Shown one piece after another: positions 57,263-64,000 of a stretch of DNA of 64,000 nucleotides. This DNA is from Anaerolineales bacterium. GTDB taxonomy: Bacteria > Chloroflexota > Anaerolineae > Anaerolineales > Villigracilaceae. Numbering within the stretch: the stretch's first letter is position 1; every line of letters begins with the position of its first letter. A program made the translations under genes and the position numbers. The stretch spans positions 1,178,001 to 1,242,000 of the forward strand of contig JABTTV010000001.1 in the NCBI GenBank assembly GCA_015075725.1, written 5' to 3'. Under the pieces are notes generated by a model, which made no database searches, was not told the DNA's origin, and saw only the letters and a list, made by a program, of their open reading frames with translations.

Positions 57263-57726
57263 TGCCAAAAAAACATACCTTTACAGCGGTCATCCAAAAT
57301 GCGGGCGGGGGCGGCGCTTTTGTGGAAGTGCCTTTTGATGTAGAGAAAGACTTCGGCGCGAAGCGCCCGAAGGTGAAGGCAACCTTCGACGGCGTTCCCT
57401 ACCGCGGTTTGCTGGCCCGGATGGGCGGCGAGAACCATATTCTGATCGTTCTGAAGGATATCCGGGAGAGCATTGGCAAAACGTTCGGTGACAAGGTGAA
57501 AGTGACGGTGGAACTGGATGTCGAGCTGCGCGTGATCAAGATCCCCAAAGACCTGAAAAGAGAATTGAAGAACGATACGGAAGCGCGGGTTATTTTCGAG
57601 AAACTTTCCTTTACCCATAAACGGGAATATGTGAATTGGATCAATGAGGCGAAGAAAGACGAGACGCGCGCCAATCGAATCCTGAAGACCATAACGATGT
57701 TGAAAAAGGGGCAAAAGGGAGTGTGA
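57262..57726 (+). CDS. DUF1905 / YdeI-like protein
   Basis: 154 residues. The N-terminal half (FTAVIQNAGGGGAFVEVPFD, then VKATFDGVPYRGLLARMGG) is DUF1905; the C-terminal half with RVIFEKLSFTHKREYVNWIN and ETRANRILKTI is the YdeI/OmpD-associated domain. Cytosolic, role unknown. Sits tightly between pyrE (TAATG) and pyrD (TGATG). Confidence 0.88.
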   Translation: MPKKHTFTAVIQNAGGGGAFVEVPFDVEKDFGAKRPKVKATFDGVPYRGLLARMGGENHILIVLKDIRESIGKTFGDKVKVTVELDVELRVIKIPKDLKRELKNDTEARVIFEKLSFTHKREYVNWINEAKKDETRANRILKTITMLKKGQKGV

Positions 57727-58841
57727 TGTACTCCCTTCTTCGTCCGCTTCTCTTCCGCCTCGACCCCGAACGCGCTCACGCGCTCACGCTTCACGCGTTA
57801 CGCATCGCCGGGAATTTTCCCCCCTCACGTAAACTGCTTGAATTCATTTATAAGTCGCCGCCAAAACCGGTACATGTTTTTGGTTTAACTTTCAAGAATC
57901 CGATCGGGCTGGCGGCGGGATACGATAAAGACGGGGTTGCAATCCGCGGGCTTGCCACTTTGGGATTCGGTCACGTGGAAATTGGGACGGTCACACCAAA
58001 GCCGCAGCCGGGAAATCCGAGTCCGCGCGTGTTTCGTTTGGCGGAGGATGAAGCTGTGATCAACCGCATGGGATTCCCTTCGCGCGGATCGGAGTTCGTG
58101 CAGGGGCGGTTGAGTCCGGCCATGCAAACGAACCGGCTTGGACACACGATGGGCATCGTAAACGAAAGACTGGAGAAACGCAGAATATGGAACACTGTTT
58201 TGGGAGTCAACCTTGGGAAGAACAGGGAAACATCGAACGAGGATGCAGTGTTGGATTATCTTGCCCTGCTTCAGATATTTGCCGGCCTGGCGGATTATCT
58301 GACCATCAATGTCAGTTCGCCTAACACGGTTGGGTTACGCAATTTGCAGGGACGCAAAGCCCTGGAGGGTTTGCTTGCCCAATTGCACCGGCAGCGCCTG
58401 TTCGAAGAGCAGGCCCTTGCACGACGCATTCCCATCCTAGTGAAACTTGCGCCGGATTTATCCGAATCCGAGCTCAATGACGCGGTGGAAGCGATTCTCA
58501 ACACAGAGATGGATGGAATCATCGTCTCGAACACGACCCTTGGGCGGGAGGGATTAAGGTCGAATGATCGGGGAGAAACGGGCGGGTTGAGCGGGAGTCC
58601 GCTCAGGGTTAAGAGTGAGGCGGTTCTTCGTCAGACATTGAAACATGTGAATGGAAGAATCCCTGTCGTGAGCGCGGGGGGAATCATGAATCCCGACGAT
58701 GCAAAACGCCGCCTCGAGATGGGGGCGGCGCTGGTTCAAATCTATACCGGGTTGATCTATCGCGGGCCCGGTCTGGTGAAAGCAATCGTTACGGTTGTGC
58801 CGGACGCAGGACGGGTTGCGGCGCTTCGCTCCGATTTGTAA
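57726..58841 (+). CDS. pyrD: Dihydroorotate dehydrogenase, class 2 (quinone-dependent)
   Basis: 371 residues. N-terminal amphipathic helix (LLFRLDPERAHALTLHALRI) for the membrane quinone, GLTFKNPIGLAAGYDKDG, the FMN site GTVTPKPQPGNPSPR, MGFPSRGSEF, NVSSPNTVGLR and the C-terminal VSAGGIMNPDDAKRRLEMGA. Uses membrane quinone, so ties pyrimidine synthesis to respiration. The stop overlaps the convergent kinase gene by 53 bp. Confidence 0.96.
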   Translation: MYSLLRPLLFRLDPERAHALTLHALRIAGNFPPSRKLLEFIYKSPPKPVHVFGLTFKNPIGLAAGYDKDGVAIRGLATLGFGHVEIGTVTPKPQPGNPSPRVFRLAEDEAVINRMGFPSRGSEFVQGRLSPAMQTNRLGHTMGIVNERLEKRRIWNTVLGVNLGKNRETSNEDAVLDYLALLQIFAGLADYLTINVSSPNTVGLRNLQGRKALEGLLAQLHRQRLFEEQALARRIPILVKLAPDLSESELNDAVEAILNTEMDGIIVSNTTLGREGLRSNDRGETGGLSGSPLRVKSEAVLRQTLKHVNGRIPVVSAGGIMNPDDAKRRLEMGAALVQIYTGLIYRGPGLVKAIVTVVPDAGRVAALRSDL

Positions 58842-60870
58842 AGAATCCGTCGGGCAATGGAAGGGGCTCGAGTTTGCGCGATGTGGTGACCGAGTCGGTC
58901 GGGATCAGGTAAAGGTCGATGGGGCTGGTACTCCCGAGTCGTATATCTTGAAACGCGAATACCACATGACTGCTGTCCGGGCTGAATGATGCGTCGCGGT
59001 AGCAACAATTTCCCTCATACGGAACGGCGGGATCTGCCCGATGAGTAAATATGCTGTAGAAGACCATATCCCCAAAGCCGTTATTACGGACGTTGCTGTT
59101 TAGGAAGAAGAGCAGGTCGCCGTCCCAGTCAAAATTGACGATTTCATTCCCGAACTGGAAACGCCCGGTCGGGAATTCGTCCAGGTTTGAATTTGGCATC
59201 GCTTCGCAGTTTTGCGCATCCACGATGCGGATGGCATCTGCATGGACGCCGTTCACATTGGCAACATATTCGATGGCGATCCGTGTGCCGTCGTCCGACC
59301 ATTGGATATCCTTGACCGGGAGGCTGTTGAAGAGGCATCCGTTCATTTCGAGCAGGGCGCTGCGGCGGGTTGCGAAGCGCAGTTTGATCAGATCGTAAGG
59401 CACGATGAAGAGTTCGCGGTTGACGCTGATGGCGACCTTTTTGCCGTCGGGAGAGACGCTGAACCCTTCGAAATACTCGGCGGAAACATAATTGATGATG
59501 ACTTCCTGCACTTCGGTTTCGACATTCACGGTCTTGACGGTTTTGCCGGACATGAAAAGCAGGGTCTTGCCGTCGGGCAGCCATTGCAGGTTGAACTTGG
59601 GCAGGTTGTCGTTGGTGAATTGTTTTCTATCGCTTCCATCAACGTTCATGACCCAGATATCGTTTTCGCGCACAAAGGCGATCTTGTCGGCGCCGCCAAC
59701 GACGGGCAGTCCCGAGGACGCGGGCTGGGTCGCGGTGGAAGTCGGCAAGGCGGACGCGGGTGTGGCTGTCCATTGGATGATGATGGGCGTTGGTGTATCG
59801 ACGGGCGGTCCGCTTGTGATCGCTACGGTGGCAGGCGGCGCGAAGAGTGATTGGAGGATATCCCCGCCCATGAAATAGAGTCCGCCGCCGATCACTGCCA
59901 CCAGAAGGAAGAGCCCGGTAAAAATGGCGAAAGCGGGACTGCGCCGTTTCGATTCCACCACTGCGTGTTGTTTGCGGACGGTGGTGGTCTTGTTGAATGG
60001 AGAAATTTTCGAGGTGACGTTGGCGGTGCGGTCGGGCGGTTTCTCTCCGCGCAGGAAGGCTTTGGTTGTTTCCACCAATTCCACGGCGGTGGAAAAACGG
60101 TCATCCGGATTTTTTGCCATGGCAGTGGAGATGACCTTTTCCATCCATACGGGCAGGTTGGGATTGGCTTCGAGGATGCGCGGCACCGGCTCAGTGATGT
60201 GCTTGATCGCCAGTCCAAGCGGAGTATCCGCCTGGTAGGGTTGTTTCCCGGTCACCATTTCGTAGAGAATGACGCCCAACGCATAAATATCGGCGCGTCC
60301 ATCGATTGCGTCTCCGGAGGCCTGTTCGGGAGCCATGTAGGCGGGCGTGCCGATGATGGCAGAACCGGTCATGTTACCGCTCGCCTCGCCTTGGCTGAAC
60401 TTGGCGATGCCAAAATCGGAGATGAGCGGGACGTTCTTGTTGGTGAAAAGGATATTGGCAGGCTTGAGATCGCGATGAACGATGCCTTTCGAATGCGCTT
60501 CGTCCAGCCCCGGCGCGATCTGCTCCAGGATCCTGACAGCGTCTTCGATGCCGAAGTTTTGCCTTGCCTTGATACGTTCGGAGAGGGAGCCCCCGTTCAT
60601 GTAACGCATGACGAAATAGGGCTGGTTGTTCTCCTCTCCCACGTCATAGACCGGCACAATGGCGGGATGCTCCAGTTGGGCGATGATCTTCGCTTCGCGC
60701 TCGAACCTCATGCGGAACTGTGGATCGGAGTGGATCAACTCCGGCGGCAGGAATTTGATGGCGACTTCGCGTTCGAAGCGCGGATCATAGGCGCGATAGA
60801 CGGTGGCGAAACCTCCGCGACCCAGCTCCCCCTTGATTTCATAGCGCCCGATCTTCTCTGGAATGGTCAT
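58789..60870 (-). CDS. Membrane-anchored Ser/Thr kinase with an exported beta-propeller-like domain
   Basis: 693 residues. Kinase domain with LGRGGFATVYRAYDP, Lys39, HRDLKPAN (catalytic Asp134), DFG 152-154, APEQA and PPDRTANV. Membrane helix 313-335. Outside: a Thr/Ala/Ser-rich linker and a TolB/WD40-like propeller (about 395-680), with motifs DIWVMNVDGSDRKQ and LQWLPDGKTLLFMSG. The propeller is a plausible signal-binding sensor. Paralogue of the kinase at 20845-22314, with a different sensor domain. TATACT lies 8 nt before the ATG. Confidence 0.92.
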   Translation of the reverse strand: MTIPEKIGRYEIKGELGRGGFATVYRAYDPRFEREVAIKFLPPELIHSDPQFRMRFEREAKIIAQLEHPAIVPVYDVGEENNQPYFVMRYMNGGSLSERIKARQNFGIEDAVRILEQIAPGLDEAHSKGIVHRDLKPANILFTNKNVPLISDFGIAKFSQGEASGNMTGSAIIGTPAYMAPEQASGDAIDGRADIYALGVILYEMVTGKQPYQADTPLGLAIKHITEPVPRILEANPNLPVWMEKVISTAMAKNPDDRFSTAVELVETTKAFLRGEKPPDRTANVTSKISPFNKTTTVRKQHAVVESKRRSPAFAIFTGLFLLVAVIGGGLYFMGGDILQSLFAPPATVAITSGPPVDTPTPIIIQWTATPASALPTSTATQPASSGLPVVGGADKIAFVRENDIWVMNVDGSDRKQFTNDNLPKFNLQWLPDGKTLLFMSGKTVKTVNVETEVQEVIINYVSAEYFEGFSVSPDGKKVAISVNRELFIVPYDLIKLRFATRRSALLEMNGCLFNSLPVKDIQWSDDGTRIAIEYVANVNGVHADAIRIVDAQNCEAMPNSNLDEFPTGRFQFGNEIVNFDWDGDLLFFLNSNVRNNGFGDMVFYSIFTHRADPAVPYEGNCCYRDASFSPDSSHVVFAFQDIRLGSTSPIDLYLIPTDSVTTSRKLEPLPLPDGFFTNRSEAPQPVLRPAQP

Positions 60871-60877
60871 GAGAGCA

Positions 60878-60883
60878 AGTATA
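60878..60883 (-). promoter_or_regulatory. -10 box TATACT of a leaderless-type promoter for the second kinase
   Basis: TATACT on the minus strand, 8 nt before the ATG at 60870. Confidence 0.45.
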
Positions 60884-60937
60884 CCTATTCAAAGGGTTCG
60901 ACGCAAGCAGGCGGGGATTCAAAATCGGTAATCTGAC

Positions 60938-61567
60938 TCAGTCCGCCATATACAACCCGCCGGTGGATTCCATCCAGTCTGCAATGCGTTCCACGATGGA
61001 GGCAATGCTGTTATCCGAAACATCGAACTCGACCTTTGTCAGGATCGAATCATCGAACAGCCTGCGGATCACCTTCTGCTCTTCGATGAACACTTTCAGA
61101 TCGTCGTATTGGGAGGGATTCCCCGAAACCTTCAAGCGTTCCGCGCGGGCGGCTGTGAAGGAATCGGCTGAACGGGTGAGCAACACCAATCGGAAGTTGA
61201 GCGGCAACAGCCGTTCTTCCAGCCAGCGGAAATCGTAATCCTTGTTATATGTCATCAATTGATACATGCGCGTTGAGATGTGAAAGCGGTCTATGATCCA
61301 GGAGTAATACCGCTGCAACTCAAAAAGCCTGGCCCATGTTTCGTAGGTTTCAATTGCCAGAGCCTCCTCCTGCGGTTCGAAGTTGATCAAGCCGCGCCCC
61401 CAGGGGACGTTGGTGAATGCGCACCACTCCCCGGAGATGAGCGGCGAGTGATACTTATACTTGCGCGGACCGACAATGCGGGGGTGTTCGTTGAGAGCAA
61501 AGGCGATGTCGGTCTTGAAGGTCAGGCGCGTGCCTTCAAGGATGATCTTTGGGGTGAGTTTGGGCAT
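60938..61567 (-). CDS. Nucleoside/thymidylate kinase-like protein with a degenerate P-loop
   Basis: 209 residues, start MPKLTPKI. ILEGTRLTFKTDIAFAL at residues 9-25 is where a kinase would have GxxGxGKT/S, but the glycines are missing. Later features fit the deoxynucleoside kinase fold: DRFHIST (about 92-98) as the DR-x-x substrate segment, RLVLLTRSADSF and AARAERL as the lid arginines. It may be an inactive or repurposed relative. Leaderless-type promoter (TATAAT 7 nt upstream). Confidence 0.5.
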   Translation of the reverse strand: MPKLTPKIILEGTRLTFKTDIAFALNEHPRIVGPRKYKYHSPLISGEWCAFTNVPWGRGLINFEPQEEALAIETYETWARLFELQRYYSWIIDRFHISTRMYQLMTYNKDYDFRWLEERLLPLNFRLVLLTRSADSFTAARAERLKVSGNPSQYDDLKVFIEEQKVIRRLFDDSILTKVEFDVSDNSIASIVERIADWMESTGGLYMAD

Positions 61568-61573
61568 GCTGTA

Positions 61574-61579
61574 ATTATA
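61574..61579 (-). promoter_or_regulatory. -10 box TATAAT of a leaderless-type promoter
   Basis: TATAAT ends 7 nt before the ATG at 61567; no Shine-Dalgarno. Confidence 0.55.
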
Positions 61580-61688
61580 CTTACCCGCCCGAAACCCGAT
61601 TCCACGAGTAATTTTCCTGACGATTCTGACAAAATTCTGAAACGATTCTCATGCGCAGTTGTGGTATATTCGCATTCAGGTAAATCTT

Positions 61689-62054
61689 ATGGACGACAGA
61701 ATCACGATCATCGAAGGACCGCCCCCGATCTTCGAGCATGTCAATGACGGCTGGGCCATGGGCTTGAACGAAAGCCCGCATCTTTCCATCCCTGCACTCA
61801 CCCGCCTGCGGACGTTCAACGGACCGGCGCTCGTCGAACGTTGTTACAACGCATGGCATAACCGGAACTCGATCCACTTGCATTACCGCAACGAGACCGG
61901 AATGGAGCAGACCGCTCCCATCCTTGCCGCGCGCAATGTGGAAACGAGCGACGGGCACGTTTTACTCCTTTGGGTCTACCTCGACGGAGAGAAAGTGGAA
62001 TACGAAACCGACTCAGGCGACGACGAGGCGCAGGACGACTACCCCGGCGAATAA
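61689..62054 (+). CDS. Small hypothetical protein (121 aa)
   Basis: Not recognised. 121 residues with a compact beginning IEGPPPIFEHVNDGWAMGLN, then LHYRNETGMEQTAPILAARN and an acidic C-terminus (ETDSGDDEAQDDYPGE) that is probably unstructured. No signal or membrane helix. TATATT about 20 nt upstream and a perfect terminator 10 bp after the stop support expression as a single gene. Confidence 0.65.
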   Translation: MDDRITIIEGPPPIFEHVNDGWAMGLNESPHLSIPALTRLRTFNGPALVERCYNAWHNRNSIHLHYRNETGMEQTAPILAARNVETSDGHVLLLWVYLDGEKVEYETDSGDDEAQDDYPGE

Positions 62055-62064
62055 GAAAGGATTC

Positions 62065-62098
62065 AAATACAGTCACTGCACAAGTGACTGTATTTTTT
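62065..62098 (+). terminator. Intrinsic terminator after the 121-aa gene
   Basis: AAATACAGTCACT and its perfect complement (13-bp stem), 5-nt loop, then TTTT. It ends only 8 bp before the enoyl-CoA hydratase start. Confidence 0.85.
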
Positions 62099-62105
62099 TA
62101 ATCAA

Positions 62106-62900
62106 ATGACCACGCTTCCCTCCCTCAACTCGGCTGCGCTCAGGGCAAGTCTTCAATCCGCTGTATTGACCCTGGCACTTCACCGCCCCGAACGCGCAAA
62201 TGCCTTCAATCTTGAAATGACTCAGGCTTTGCAAACCGCCCTGATCGACGCGGAGAAAGACTCGCAGGTGCGGTGCATCGTCCTCACAGGAACAGGCAAG
62301 GTCTTCAGCGCCGGGCAGGATATTACCGAGATGAAACAGGCCGGCGGCGGGATCTCCTATCGCGAACACCTGGAGAAGACCTATAACCCGCTCATCCTGC
62401 AGATTCGAAAGATGGGCAAACCGGTGATCGCGGCAGTTAACGGACCTTGCGCGGGCGCGGCATTTGGCATCGCTTTGGCGTGTGACTTGCGCATTGCGCA
62501 TTCGAGCGCGTATTTCGTGGTTGGCTTTAGTGGTATCGCGCTCGCGCCGGATTCGGGGGTTTCGCTGTTGTTGCCAAAACTCATCGGCTTGGGCCGCGCA
62601 CAGGAGTATTTCTATTCAAATAGACAGATTCCCGCATCATTGGCCTGTGAGTGGGGTCTGGTCAACAGAGTGGGTGGATTCAACTATCGGCGTGTGGTAA
62701 GGCAGTTTGCGGAGGACCTGGCTCGAGGTCCGCGCGAGGCGTTTGCGGCGGGGAAGAAGGTGTTCAATGATGCCATCCTGCCAAACCTGGAGGAGGCGCT
62801 GAATCGAGAGGGAATCCTGCAAGAGGATTTGGGAAAGTCGTCCAGTCATCAAGAGGCGGTGAGGGCGTTCTTTGAAAAACGCTTGCCGAAATATGACTAG
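62106..62900 (+). CDS. Enoyl-CoA hydratase/isomerase family protein
   Basis: 264 residues. Crotonase fold: LALHRPERANAFNLEMTQAL, GTGKVFSAGQDITEM with the first oxyanion Gly, AAVNGPCAGAAFGIALACDL and LAPDSGVSLLLPKLIGLGRA with a Gly or Asp/Glu-type active site; one catalytic Glu position is replaced (PDSGVS), so it may be an isomerase or hydrolase. The first 15 residues derive from a CTCGGCTGCGCTCAGGG-type repeat and are extra to the fold. Role in fatty acid or aromatic degradation. Confidence 0.88.
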   Translation: MTTLPSLNSAALRASLQSAVLTLALHRPERANAFNLEMTQALQTALIDAEKDSQVRCIVLTGTGKVFSAGQDITEMKQAGGGISYREHLEKTYNPLILQIRKMGKPVIAAVNGPCAGAAFGIALACDLRIAHSSAYFVVGFSGIALAPDSGVSLLLPKLIGLGRAQEYFYSNRQIPASLACEWGLVNRVGGFNYRRVVRQFAEDLARGPREAFAAGKKVFNDAILPNLEEALNREGILQEDLGKSSSHQEAVRAFFEKRLPKYD

Positions 62901-62973
62901 CGTATCCAATTTGGGGGTGTTCGGGTTATTTAAAACATCATTTTTTGCCGGAAATCCGCGTACTTTTGTCATA

Positions 62974-63002
62974 TTGACTGTGCTGTCATAATCGTGTAAA
63001 GT
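62974..63002 (+). promoter_or_regulatory. sigma70-type promoter of glutamate dehydrogenase
   Basis: -35 TTGACT (62974-62979), 17-nt spacer, -10 TAAAGT (62997-63002). Gives a leader of about 120 nt. Confidence 0.5.
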
Positions 63003-63065
63003 TTTATGGCAGTTTTCTGGATTCTTCTTCGATATGAACCAGCAAATTCACATAGGCTGTTTGGA

Positions 63066-63090
63066 GCGGGTATCCATCCGGGATGCCCGC
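63066..63090 (+). promoter_or_regulatory. Leader hairpin upstream of glutamate dehydrogenase
   Basis: GCGGGTATCC and GGATGCCCGC form a 10-bp stem (one G-U) with a 5-nt loop, then TTATGTTTTT. It could be an attenuator; no antiterminator was found. Confidence 0.35.
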
Positions 63091-63127
63091 TTATGTTTTT
63101 CTATAACAATCCTTTCTGGAGGTAATC

Positions 63128-64000
63128 ATGGCAGGACAAATCAACGCGTTTGAAATGGCGCAGAAGCAGTTCGATGCGGTCGCCAAACAATTGAAACTCG
63201 ATCCCGGCGTGGCGGAAACGTTGCGCTGGCCGATGCGCGAATATTCCTTCCGCATTCCAGTGCGCATGGAAGACGGCTCCCTCAAGGTTTTCCAGGGATT
63301 CCGTGTTCAGCATAACGATGCTCGCGGACCAAACAAGGGCGGCATCCGCTTCCATCCGGCTGAGACGATGGACACCGTCCGTGCCCTGGCGACATGGATG
63401 ACCTGGAAGTGCGCAGTTGCAGATATTCCGCTCGGCGGCGGAAAAGGCGGCATTATTGTCGATCCGTCCACGCTGACTTTACGGGAAAAGGAAGACCTGT
63501 GCCGCGGCTGGGTGCATGCGATGTGGAAGAATATCGGTCCGCGCAATGATGTGCCTGCGCCGGATGTCGGCACGACCCCGCAGATGATGGGCTGGATGAT
63601 GGATGAATATTCCAAACTCGTCGGTCAATATACGCCTGGCGTATTCACAGGGAAACCCATTGGCGGCGGCGGCTCATTGGGGCGCACCGAGGCGACAGGT
63701 TACGGCGTGATCTATACCGTGCGCGAGGCGATGAAACATCTCGGCATCGATCCGAAAGGCTCGGTTGCTGCGTTGCAGGGATTCGGCAATGTTTCGCAGT
63801 ATGCGGCCATCGGTTTTGTCGAAATGCTCGGCGGCACGGTCGCCTGCGTTTCCTGTTACGACCGCCACGATAAAAAAGCCTACACCTACAGCAAGAAAGG
63901 CGGCATCGATCCGCGCTTCCTGCTCTCCATCGTGGATGAATACGGGACCATCGATAAGAAGAAGGCGCAGGACGCCGGTTATGATGTGAGCGATGGCGAT
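63128..64000 (+). CDS. Glutamate dehydrogenase (Glu/Leu/Phe/Val family), 3' end beyond the window
   Basis: 291 visible residues. The start MAGQINAFEMAQKQFD and EYSFRIPVRMEDGSLKVFQG; the substrate-binding GPNKGGIRFHP and the catalytic Lys in MTWKCAVADIPLGGGKGG; then PAPDVGT and the Rossmann nucleotide motif ALQGFGNVSQ at about 219-228. Reversible NAD(P)-dependent deamination of glutamate. TCTGGAGGT before ATG 63128. The coding region continues past the window. Confidence 0.96.
   Translation, partial: MAGQINAFEMAQKQFDAVAKQLKLDPGVAETLRWPMREYSFRIPVRMEDGSLKVFQGFRVQHNDARGPNKGGIRFHPAETMDTVRALATWMTWKCAVADIPLGGGKGGIIVDPSTLTLREKEDLCRGWVHAMWKNIGPRNDVPAPDVGTTPQMMGWMMDEYSKLVGQYTPGVFTGKPIGGGGSLGRTEATGYGVIYTVREAMKHLGIDPKGSVAALQGFGNVSQYAAIGFVEMLGGTVACVSCYDRHDKKAYTYSKKGGIDPRFLLSIVDEYGTIDKKKAQDAGYDVSDGD

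Noticed and set aside
59851..60936. Plus-strand frame of 361 codons opposite the second kinase
   Set aside because: Antisense shadow, low-complexity composition and no homology features.
63066..63090. Definite attenuator of glutamate dehydrogenase
   Set aside because: Only one hairpin is seen, with an interrupted T-run and no alternative structure; kept as a weak feature only.

Overview
The window looks like part of a bacterial chromosome from the Chloroflexota, most likely class Anaerolineae. The inference rests on gene content and style: PT-rich linkers in exported proteins, two membrane-anchored Ser/Thr kinases, SpoVS without other sporulation genes, DUF951, DUF2277 and DUF5519 family proteins, a split b6f-like cytochrome b, and many genes with a TAnnnT box about 7 nt before the ATG and no ribosome binding site. 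No phage, IS element, CRISPR array or rRNA was seen. About 70 protein genes, two tRNA genes and one candidate replication origin are supported.

Layout. 1-4.8 kb: truncated response regulator, then an operon of a GcvT-like THF-dependent methyltransferase and two PYROXD2-like flavoproteins. 4.8-9.4 kb: MarR-DUF5519-NmrA operon with an operator over its own promoter, DUF998-DUF2277, radA, DUF1304. 9.4-13 kb: BrnT-type toxin-antitoxin pair, lipB carrying an in-frame palindromic repeat cluster, and a DprE1/DprE2-like pair. 13-20 kb: GAF-GGDEF protein, lipid kinase, helicase-associated-domain protein, kbl, a 25-residue membrane peptide, two tRNA-Ser genes, and a tandem repeat built from a tRNA 3' end. 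20-28 kb: rsmI, Ser/Thr kinase, ssb, panC, HEPN/MNT pair, a frameshifted lipoprotein, acetyltransferase, glycosyltransferase, DUF951 and thioesterase. 28-38 kb: M42 peptidase, LLM flavoprotein with an in-frame repeat, VOC protein, MazG, a membrane-bound HTH regulator, then a phospholipase D / VTT membrane protein / methyltransferase / glycosyltransferase run, a sulfurtransferase and a PhzF protein. 39-50 kb: respiratory and central metabolism (sdhCDAB; Rieske, cytochrome b and a cytochrome b-dicytochrome c fusion; isocitrate dehydrogenase), a fatty-acid desaturase and pyrC. 50.7-51.1 kb: a cluster of DnaA-box-like sequences beside spoVS, the candidate oriC. 51.7-64 kb: large lamin-tail-domain surface protein, pyrF-(AT-rich insert)-pyrE-DUF1905-pyrD, a second Ser/Thr kinase, a kinase-like protein with a degenerate P-loop, an enoyl-CoA hydratase and the start of glutamate dehydrogenase.

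The metabolic picture is a respiring heterotroph: sdh, icd and a bc/b6f-type complex feed electron transport; kbl and gdh serve amino-acid turnover; pyrC/F/E/D give most of de novo pyrimidine synthesis. The most unusual property is how often short palindromic repeats occur, both between genes and, in frame, inside conserved enzymes (lipB, an LLM oxidoreductase, probably pyrC, rsmI, an M42 peptidase and the tail of icd). The second is the recurrent leaderless-type promoter.
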